A DNA stretch of 38,553 nt, from the NCBI RefSeq assembly GCF_002726155.1, contig NZ_PBSH01000024.1, forward strand, positions 1-38,553. The letters run 5' to 3'. Below are positions 33,021 through 38,553 of the stretch, piece after piece (position 1 is the first letter of the stretch; the number at the start of each line of letters is the position of its first letter). Origin of the DNA: Alcanivorax sp. (GTDB taxonomy: Bacteria > Pseudomonadota > Gammaproteobacteria > Pseudomonadales > Alcanivoracaceae). A model generated the notes under the pieces. The model did no database searches and was not told where the DNA came from. It saw nothing but the letters and a program-made list of their open reading frames with translations. The position numbers and the translations under genes were made by a program.

Positions 33021-33629
33021 ATGATGCGTGTTGCTGTAGTGATACTTGCGGCGCTCTTGTCGTTACCGGGCGGGAGCCCGGCCGATGACAGCAAGGTGAC
33101 CGTCCTGGTAGTACGCCATCGCTGGCACACCGGTATTGCCTTCCCTGCGGAGCAGCTCGACCCTGCACTGCAGTTTCTCCCTGCCTATTTTTCGAAACCC
33201 GCCTACTATGAAATGGGTTGGGGTGATGATGCTTTCTACCGCCAGGACAACAACACCTGGCGACTGGTTCGCGCCATGCTGTGGCCAACGAACAGCGTAC
33301 TGCATGTGGTCGCACTGGACCGGCACCCCGAAACGCTCCCCCACGGGGATATCCAACCGTTGTGCATCAACAGCACGCAACTGGCGGCGATGCAACGGGC
33401 AATCGCCAACGACTTTGTGCTGGACGATAGCGGCACCCCCGTCGGCGCCGATCCCGGGCTGTATGGCGACAGCCGCTTCTTTCCCGCGCACGGCACCTTC
33501 TGGCTCGGCAATACCTGTAACAGCTGGACCGCCCGGCAACTCACCGCTCTTGATATTCCCATGGACTACCTGACGCTGACCGCCGACGGCGTCATGCAGC
33601 AACTCACCGGACGCACCGCCTGTCGGTAA
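33021..33629 (+). CDS. DUF2459 exported protein
   Basis: A 203-residue protein with a signal peptide (MMRVAVVILAALLSLPGGSPA). Features of DUF2459 (TIGR02117 type) are VRHRWHTGIAFP, YYEMGWGDDAFYR and NTCNSWTARQL. The family's function is not known; conserved His and Cys suggest a hydrolase fold. The frame reaches 32889, but the ATG at 33021 starts the signal peptide. Upstream bases show no good ribosome binding site. Confidence 0.83.
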   Translation: MMRVAVVILAALLSLPGGSPADDSKVTVLVVRHRWHTGIAFPAEQLDPALQFLPAYFSKPAYYEMGWGDDAFYRQDNNTWRLVRAMLWPTNSVLHVVALDRHPETLPHGDIQPLCINSTQLAAMQRAIANDFVLDDSGTPVGADPGLYGDSRFFPAHGTFWLGNTCNSWTARQLTALDIPMDYLTLTADGVMQQLTGRTACR

Positions 33630-33638
33630 CCCGAATAT

Positions 33639-33680
33639 TATTAAACAAAATGGTTGAATATTTATTTTTGCCTCTATAAA
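33639..33680 (+). promoter_or_regulatory. arsR promoter and candidate operator
   Basis: An imperfect inverted repeat, TATTAAAC-N6-GTTGAATA (33639-33660), lies in an AT-rich stretch. A possible -10, TATAAA, is at 33675-33680, 9 bp before the arsR ATG. The repeat overlaps the -35 region, as expected for ArsR autorepression. Spacing to TTGAAT is about 15 bp, so the promoter is suboptimal or the element assignment is off. Confidence 0.4.
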
Positions 33681-33689
33681 TTAAACCTT

Positions 33690-34019
33690 ATGGTTAAACA
33701 AAACGATCAACATTTGGATGCTGTCTTTGCTGCTCTTGCCGACCCCACCCGGCGGGCCATGCTGCAACAGCTGGAACAGGGCCCTTGCAACGTGGGCGAG
33801 CTGGCAGAGCCTTTCGCCATGTCGTTCGCCGGCGCCTCCAAGCACGTCAAAGTGCTGGAGAAGGCCGGGCTGCTTATCCGGGAGGTGCAGGGCCGAAGGC
33901 ACCATTGCCGACTGAACGCCGCCCCCATGGCGGAGGCAGACGCCTGGCTACAACGCTACCGGGTGTTCTGGAACGACAAACTGGGCGCGCTGGAACAGGC
34001 GCTCAAGGACGGAGACTGA
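33690..34019 (+). CDS. ArsR-family transcriptional regulator
   Basis: A 109-residue winged-helix repressor: AALADPTRRAMLQQLEQGPCNVGELAEPFAMSFAGASKHVKVLEKAGLL is the ArsR HTH. There are no metal-binding ELCVCDL-type cysteines, so it belongs to the type paired with SRPBCC genes. The ATG at 33690 starts the HTH domain; the frame runs further up to 33654 in AT-rich DNA. It heads an operon with a SRPBCC gene 13 bp downstream and a VOC gene overlapping that. Confidence 0.9.
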   Translation: MVKQNDQHLDAVFAALADPTRRAMLQQLEQGPCNVGELAEPFAMSFAGASKHVKVLEKAGLLIREVQGRRHHCRLNAAPMAEADAWLQRYRVFWNDKLGALEQALKDGD

Positions 34020-34032
34020 CAGGAGGTTTGTG

Positions 34033-34581
34033 ATGGAAACCGATGTACGATTCGACGACGCTACGACCCTGACGATAGAACGCACCCTGCCCGGCCCCAT
34101 TGAGCGGGTATGGGCCTATCTGACCGACCCGGACAAACGCGCTCGCTGGCTGGGTGGCGGCACCCTGGGCGAGTTTGTGGGTGGCGCAGTGGTGATTCAT
34201 TTCCGTCATCAGGATTTGTCAGAGGATATCCAGCCGGCCCCGGACAAGTACAAATCCATTGAAGGTGGAGCCACGCTGACTGGCATCATTACCCGCTTTG
34301 AGCCACCCCACGTGCTGGCCCATACCTGGGGTGATAATGAAGGCGAAGTCACCTTTTCCCTGAGCGCGCAGGGCGATCAGGTTTATCTACGACTTACCCA
34401 CCGTCGCTTGCCTGCTGACGAAAATACCCGCATCAGTGTCGCCAGCGGCTGGCACACCCATCTGGGCATTCTGGTTGAAGATCTGAACGGCCAATCCCGC
34501 TCGCCCTTCTGGCCAACACACACACAATGGGAAACGCACTATCAGCGCGTTTTGCAGAAAAGCGAGGCCCCGCATGACTGA
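34033..34581 (+). CDS. SRPBCC (AHSA1-like) family protein
   Basis: A START-like ligand-binding protein of 182 residues with the motif TLTIERTLPGPIERVWAYLTDPDKRARWLGGG and the C-terminal WHTHLGIL helix. Its ligand is unknown. AGGAGG lies 6 bases before the ATG at 34033; an in-frame GTG at 34030 would be too close to it. ArsR-SRPBCC pairs are common, with the regulator probably controlling the pair. It overlaps the next gene by 8 bases. Confidence 0.9.
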   Translation: METDVRFDDATTLTIERTLPGPIERVWAYLTDPDKRARWLGGGTLGEFVGGAVVIHFRHQDLSEDIQPAPDKYKSIEGGATLTGIITRFEPPHVLAHTWGDNEGEVTFSLSAQGDQVYLRLTHRRLPADENTRISVASGWHTHLGILVEDLNGQSRSPFWPTHTQWETHYQRVLQKSEAPHD

Positions 34582-34996
34582 CACGCTAACCGTGCAACTG
34601 ATGTTCCAGGGCCGGGCCAACGCAGCCCTCGATCTCTACGACAGTGCGATCCCTGCGTTCGAGCTATTGAACCGAACCGTCTACGGCCCGGACGAGATGG
34701 GGGAAACCGGCCAGGTGAAAGCCGCCTGGTTTCGTGTCGGCAACGTGCGGGTACATTGTTTTGACAGCCCGGTGCCCCACGACTTTGATTTCACCCCATC
34801 GACCTCGCTGTGCCTTGCCCTGAAGCACGAACAGGCAGTCACCGACACCTTTGAAAAACTGGCGGACGGCGGCACCGTGCTGATGCCCCTGGACAGCTAT
34901 GATTTCAACCCCTGGTTCGGCTGGGTGCAGGACCGCTTCGGGGTGTCATGGCAGCTATCTGTCACCGCACCCGGTGACGCGAAGGCAAATGGCTAG
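34574..34996 (+). CDS. VOC/PhnB-like protein
   Basis: A 140-residue protein of the PhnB-like 3-demethylubiquinone-methyltransferase fold, part of the VOC superfamily. It has LMFQGRANAALDLYDSAIPAFELLN at the start and the closing FNPWFGWVQDRFGVSWQL. Function is unknown; it is the third gene of the arsR operon and overlaps the SRPBCC gene. Its TAG stop shares its bases with the uraA stop codon on the other strand. Confidence 0.87.
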   Translation: MTDTLTVQLMFQGRANAALDLYDSAIPAFELLNRTVYGPDEMGETGQVKAAWFRVGNVRVHCFDSPVPHDFDFTPSTSLCLALKHEQAVTDTFEKLADGGTVLMPLDSYDFNPWFGWVQDRFGVSWQLSVTAPGDAKANG

Positions 34997-36309
34997 GAGC
35001 GGTCATCACGCCCGTTTTTACGGGCGTGCTCCAGCAAATCCTCCACGTATTCCTGCTCTTCATGCAGGTCATCCGTGACGGGCGGTGCGTGTGGCAAGAC
35101 CTGATTCAGGAACACCGCCACCAGCCCGCACAGGCTGATGCCCTGCAAGGTAAAGTCGCCGTTGCCCATGACCATGCCGCCGATGCCAAAAATCAGGGTA
35201 ACCGCCACAATCACCAGGTTGCGCTGGGCGTGCAGGTCCACCTGCGCCTTGATCAGGGTATTCATGCCCACACTGGCAATCGACCCGAACATGAGGATCA
35301 GAATGCCGCCCATGACCGGGGTAGGGATACTCTGCAGCAGCAGCCCGAACTTGCCGATGAACGCCAGCAAAATGGCGAAAATAGCCGTCCAGGTCATCAC
35401 CACCGGATTGAACACCCGGGTGAGCATCACCGCGCCGGTAACTTCCGAATAGGTGGTATTGGGCGGGCCGCCAAACAGGGCCGCCACCATGCTCGCCACG
35501 CCATCGCCAGTAAGCGTGCGATGCAGGCCGGGTTTGCGAATGTAGTCCTTGCCCGTGACATTGCTGATGGCCAGCACATCACCCACATGCTCAATGGCAG
35601 GCGCCAACGCCACCGGCACCATGAACAAAATGGCGGGCCAATAAAACGTGGGCGCAATAAAGGTCGGGACTGATAACCAGCCCGCCTGATTCACCCCGGA
35701 AAAATCCACCATCCCCATGGCCAGCGCGGTGAGATACCCCGCCACCACACCACACAGGATTGGCAGCAACCGAAACAGGCCATGCCCCAGCGTGGCCACC
35801 AGCATGGTGGTCAGCAGCGACACCATGGAAACCAGCAGGGCATCCCCGTAAGGGAACATCTGCATCTCGCCATTGCCGGACATGCCCATGGCGAAGTTCA
35901 CCGCCGTGGGCGCCAGGCTAAGCCCGATCACCATGATAATGGGGCCGGTGACCACCGGCGGCATCAGCCGATGCAGAAAACCCGGCCCCCGCCACTTCAC
36001 CAATGCCCCCAGAATCACATAGACCACAGCGGTACAGAACAAGGCGCCCATGGTGGCCGGCACGCCCCACTGCTGCACCCCATGGGAAATCGGTGCCACA
36101 AAGACAAACGAGGACGCCAGGAAAACAGGAATCGAGCGGCGAGTAATCCACTGGAACAACAACGTGCCCAGCCCCGCTGTAAACAGTGCCACACTGGGGT
36201 CCAGTCCGGTGAGCAAAGGCATTAATACCATGGCCCCGAACGCCACAAACAGCATCTGCGCGCCGATGAGAATGATCTTCCAGTTCCAGAATCCGCCGGC
36301 CTGGCTCAT
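34993..36309 (-). CDS. uraA: Uracil permease UraA
   Basis: An NCS2-family uracil/proton symporter of 438 residues with about fourteen membrane segments. Substrate-site residues can be placed as Glu240 (with His241) in VALAPAIEHVGDVLA and Glu289 in PNTTYSEVTGAV. It follows upp by 54 bp on the same strand, so uptake and salvage of uracil are cotranscribed. The stop overlaps that of the convergent VOC gene. Confidence 0.95.
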   Translation of the reverse strand: MSQAGGFWNWKIILIGAQMLFVAFGAMVLMPLLTGLDPSVALFTAGLGTLLFQWITRRSIPVFLASSFVFVAPISHGVQQWGVPATMGALFCTAVVYVILGALVKWRGPGFLHRLMPPVVTGPIIMVIGLSLAPTAVNFAMGMSGNGEMQMFPYGDALLVSMVSLLTTMLVATLGHGLFRLLPILCGVVAGYLTALAMGMVDFSGVNQAGWLSVPTFIAPTFYWPAILFMVPVALAPAIEHVGDVLAISNVTGKDYIRKPGLHRTLTGDGVASMVAALFGGPPNTTYSEVTGAVMLTRVFNPVVMTWTAIFAILLAFIGKFGLLLQSIPTPVMGGILILMFGSIASVGMNTLIKAQVDLHAQRNLVIVAVTLIFGIGGMVMGNGDFTLQGISLCGLVAVFLNQVLPHAPPVTDDLHEEQEYVEDLLEHARKNGRDDRS

Positions 36310-36347
36310 GTACAGCTCCTGATTTGTGATTGCCTGTGGTTTGGATC

Positions 36348-36364
36348 ACCGGGCAATGCCCGGT
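36348..36364 (-). other. Hairpin between upp and uraA
   Basis: A perfect 8-bp inverted repeat, ACCGGGCA with TGCCCGGT, around one base, lying directly after the upp stop codon. No T run follows. It may modulate uraA relative to upp. Confidence 0.5.
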
Positions 36365-36990
36365 TATTTGGTCCCGAAGATCTTGTCTCCGGCATCCCCC
36401 AGGCCCGGCATGATGTAACCGTTCTCGTTCAACCCCTGATCCACCGATGCGGTATAGAGTGAGACATCCGGGTGCGCCTCCTGCACCTTGCGAATACCCT
36501 CCGGTGCCGCCACCAGCACCAGGGCACGAATCTGGGTACAACCGGCTTTTTTCAGCATATCGATACAAGCCAGCATGGAGCCGCCAGTCGCCAGCATCGG
36601 GTCGATCACCAGCGCCGTACGCTCGTCGATATCGTGGGCCAGCTTCTCGAAATAAGCCACCGGCTCCAGGGTTGCCTCATCCCGGTACACACCCACCACA
36701 CTCACCTTGGCACTGGGGATCAGTTCCAGCACGCCATCCAGCATCCCCAGTCCGGCCCGCAGAATCGGCACCACGGTGATTTTCTTGCCTCTGATGCGCT
36801 GGGCCGGCGCCTTGCCCATCCAGGTATCGACCTGATAATCCTCCAGCACCAGGTCGCTGGTGGCTTCATAGGTCAGCAGGCTGCCCACTTCCGCGGTGAG
36901 CTGGCGGAAACTGCGCGTACTCAGACTTTTCTGACGCAGCAGGCCAAGCTTGTGTTTAACCAGCGGATGGCGAATTTCGTGGACACTCAT
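36364..36990 (-). CDS. upp: Uracil phosphoribosyltransferase
   Basis: Converts uracil and PRPP to UMP in the cytoplasm. The 209-residue protein has the PRPP loop [10 protein letters not shown] (near 128-137) and the uracil-binding end [18 protein letters not shown]. The frame starts at 37026, but the ATG at 36990 gives the conserved [19 protein letters not shown] and has AAGGAG 9 bases upstream. It is first in an operon with uraA. Confidence 0.96.
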   Translation of the reverse strand: MSVHEIRHPLVKHKLGLLRQKSLSTRSFRQLTAEVGSLLTYEATSDLVLEDYQVDTWMGKAPAQRIRGKKITVVPILRAGLGMLDGVLELIPSAKVSVVGVYRDEATLEPVAYFEKLAHDIDERTALVIDPMLATGGSMLACIDMLKKAGCTQIRALVLVAAPEGIRKVQEAHPDVSLYTASVDQGLNENGYIMPGLGDAGDKIFGTK

Positions 36991-37160
36991 AGTGGCAGGC
37001 TCCTTGATACAAGCTGAACGGGACACGGATCACTCCGGCAATGGCGATATTGTGACGGCTACAGCGAAAATGTCACCGGTGCACACGCTGTCTCGCAGCG
37101 GGCCTATCCCCACTAACCAGGCAGTGCTAACGTCAAAGAAAAGAAAAACAGGGAGAAATC

Positions 37161-37343
37161 GTGAACAAAACCCTTGCCGAAATGAGCCAAAAAGCGTTTG
37201 TTTATGAGTGTGCTAGCCGCGCTCTCGCAGCCAGTTTTTCTAATCCCGCAGCCAAGCCCTCCATCGCCAGCATGGTACGCGACGCCGAAAAACTGTGGGA
37301 GGAACTACAGGAATGGGAAAATCGACAGGAGTCACCACCATGA
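37161..37343 (+). CDS. Small protein coupled to the rhodanese gene
   Basis: A 60-residue protein, start GTG at 37161 with GGGAG upstream. Its C-terminal half is a charged helix (MVRDAEKLWEELQEWENR). I do not recognise it. The stop overlaps the rhodanese start by 4 bases (ATGA), which supports translation. It is cytoplasmic by sequence, whereas the rhodanese is exported. Confidence 0.6.
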   Translation: MNKTLAEMSQKAFVYECASRALAASFSNPAAKPSIASMVRDAEKLWEELQEWENRQESPP

Positions 37344-37708
37344 AACGTTATTTGATTATCTCAATTTTCGCCGTACTGAACGCACTCTCTGCTCCACTTT
37401 GGGCCGCTGACAGCCTCTCTGTGAGCGAACTGAAGCAGCAAATGCAGGACGGCAAAGCCCCCATCATTATCGATGTGCGCGATGAAGACGAATATCTGGC
37501 TGGGCATATTCCGGGCGCCATCATGGTCCCCGCCAAGCAGATGGAGCACCACCTGGACATGATGGAGCAGTATCGCAAGGAAGATATTGTGCTGTATTGC
37601 CAATCTGGGCGCCGCGCCAGCGCTGCTGCCACCGTGCTGGAAAATGCCGGCTTCAAGAACGTGAAGCTACTGCAAGGGGATTACCCGGGCTGGAAGTCAG
37701 CCCAATAA
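37340..37708 (+). CDS. Periplasmic rhodanese-like protein
   Basis: A single rhodanese domain of about 100 residues behind a signal peptide (to about residue 22, LWA). The motif IIIDVRDEDEYLAGHIPGA (43-60) and active-site loop CQSGRRAS (Cys87) are intact, so sulfurtransferase activity is possible. The frame starts further up at 37295, but the ATG at 37340 gives the signal peptide and has AGGAG upstream. Confidence 0.88.
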   Translation: MKRYLIISIFAVLNALSAPLWAADSLSVSELKQQMQDGKAPIIIDVRDEDEYLAGHIPGAIMVPAKQMEHHLDMMEQYRKEDIVLYCQSGRRASAAATVLENAGFKNVKLLQGDYPGWKSAQ

Positions 37709-37740
37709 GCACCGGTTTGCCCACCATCCTCCCCCTGACC

Positions 37741-37774
37741 GCCTGTGGAATAAGGATATTCCTATTCCATAGGC
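37741..37774 (+). other. Long imperfect hairpin before ppa
   Basis: GCCTGTGGAATA pairs with TATTCCATAGGC (one G-T pair), and the inner AGGA pairs with TCCT around a TAT loop, with one bulged A. No T run follows. It lies between the rhodanese gene and the ppa promoter and may end the former or be a regulatory site. Confidence 0.5.
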
Positions 37775-37792
37775 AGGTTCGACCTTCGGCGA

Positions 37793-37822
37793 TTAGCCGC
37801 AGCCCGCTGCCATTGCTATAAT
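37793..37822 (+). promoter_or_regulatory. Extended -10 promoter of ppa
   Basis: TGCTATAAT gives a perfect TATAAT at 37817-37822 with the TGn extension. A weak -35 (TTAGCC, 37793-37798) is 18 bp upstream. The ppa start codon lies 37 bp downstream. Confidence 0.75.
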
Positions 37823-37859
37823 CCGCGCCCACCACCAACCCTGTTGAGAAGGACAGACC

Positions 37860-38393
37860 ATGGATTTTGCTAAGGTTCCCGCCGGGAAAGACCTCCCCGA
37901 AGACATCTACGTGGCCATCGAAATCCCGGCCAACGCTGACCCGATCAAGTACGAGATCGACAAAGACAGCAACGCCGTATTCGTAGACCGCTTCATGGCA
38001 ACCCCCATGTTCTATCCGGCCAACTACGGCTACATCCCCAACACTTTGTCCGAAGACGGCGACCCGCTGGACGTGCTGGTTGTCACCCCCTACCCGGTGG
38101 TGCCAGGCTCCGTGATTCGCTGTCGCCCGGTCGGTATCCTGAACATGACCGACGAAGCCGGTAAAGATGCCAAGCTGGTTGCGGTACCGCACACCAAGCT
38201 GACCAAGATCTACGACAACGTGAAAGACATCAACGATCTGCCCGAGCTGCTGCTCGCCCAGATCAAGCACTTCTTCGAGCACTACAAAGAGCTGGAAGCT
38301 GGCAAGTGGGTGAAAGTTGATGGCTGGGATGGCGCCGAAGCGGCCAAAGCCGAGATCATCAAATCTGTCGAAGCTTACGAGAACGCCAAGTAA
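37860..38393 (+). CDS. ppa: Inorganic pyrophosphatase
   Basis: A type I soluble pyrophosphatase of 177 residues that hydrolyses PPi to phosphate. The metal-binding signature [11 protein letters not shown] (Asp66, Asp68, Asp71) and NYGYIPNT are intact. AGAAGGA precedes the ATG at 37860. It is monocistronic with a clear promoter and terminator. The window also encodes a PPi-using phosphofructokinase, so the two enzymes draw on the same pool. Confidence 0.97.
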   Translation: MDFAKVPAGKDLPEDIYVAIEIPANADPIKYEIDKDSNAVFVDRFMATPMFYPANYGYIPNTLSEDGDPLDVLVVTPYPVVPGSVIRCRPVGILNMTDEAGKDAKLVAVPHTKLTKIYDNVKDINDLPELLLAQIKHFFEHYKELEAGKWVKVDGWDGAEAAKAEIIKSVEAYENAK

Positions 38394-38427
38394 GCCGACA
38401 CGAGACTGGCAGAACAACGCCAGCGAC

Positions 38428-38465
38428 AAAAAGGCCGCGCCCGGTTACCCGGGCGCGGCCTTTTT
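38428..38465 (+). terminator. Rho-independent terminator after ppa
   Basis: A 12-bp GC stem (38433-38444 with 38449-38460), loop of 4 bases, flanked by AAAAA and TTTTT. Confidence 0.96.
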
Positions 38466-38496
38466 GTTTTGAGAAGCACGGGGGGCAAGACCTGCG

Positions 38497-38553
38497 AGTT
38501 TCGAGTTTCGAGTTTCGAGTTTCGAGTTTCGAGTTTCGAGTTTCGAGTTTCGA
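38497..38553. repeat. Heptanucleotide tandem array at the right window edge
   Basis: About eight copies of AGTTTCG in perfect tandem, running off the window edge. The same unit occurs in the element at 30872-30958. Confidence 0.95.

Overview
The window looks like chromosome of a marine, Alcanivorax-like gammaproteobacterium. This rests on gene content and protein resemblance: lipB-lipA, a PPi-type phosphofructokinase, mpl, a secreted lipase with its foldase, and an ExbBD-TonB system. I could not test the taxonomy. All 43 proposed genes are chromosomal in character. I see no rRNA, tRNA, phage, IS element or CRISPR array. Both window edges lie inside 7-bp tandem repeats, so the window may be a contig that broke at repeats.

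Layout. 160-5971: lipoate synthesis (lipB, lipA), PBP4 (dacB), a GST, a methyltransferase, a small membrane ORF and an NlpE-like lipoprotein. 6083-8488: an exbB-exbD-exbD2-tonB operon behind a candidate Fur-controlled promoter. 8633-12068: a ZIP transporter facing ubiX, a DUF2214 gene and mpl. 12162-15221: an AraC regulator divergent from a lipase and its foldase. 15324-28710: a large amide/urea utilisation locus. 28704-34996: an integral membrane protein, pfp, a VOC protein, two secreted or periplasmic proteins (one of them DUF1090), DUF2459, and an arsR-SRPBCC-VOC operon. 34993-38393: uraA and upp (uracil salvage), a small protein with a periplasmic rhodanese, and ppa.

The amide locus is the most interesting part. 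A leftward operon urtABCDE-amiE-amiB pairs an ABC importer of the urea/short-chain-amide type with an aliphatic amidase and its AAA+ partner. A second leftward operon, fmdA-fmdB, encodes a formamidase and a zinc-ribbon protein. Divergent from urtA are a fused sensor (NCS1-type permease, Cys-rich module, hybrid histidine kinase) and a LuxR-type response regulator. Upstream of both urtA and fmdA I find the same composite site: palindrome TACGTCATTTGACGYA, then 18 bp, then CGAATG (read towards the gene), then 21 bp, then a -10-like hexamer. I infer that the two-component pair activates both operons through this site. No urease genes and no amiC, amiR or amiS homologues are in the window.

A second unexpected structure is a family of intergenic elements built from heptanucleotide units. 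They usually occur as two inward-facing arrays around a short core, and several start exactly at a stop codon (9352-9497, 10571-10715, 29270-29398, 30872-30958). The window-edge arrays look like further members.
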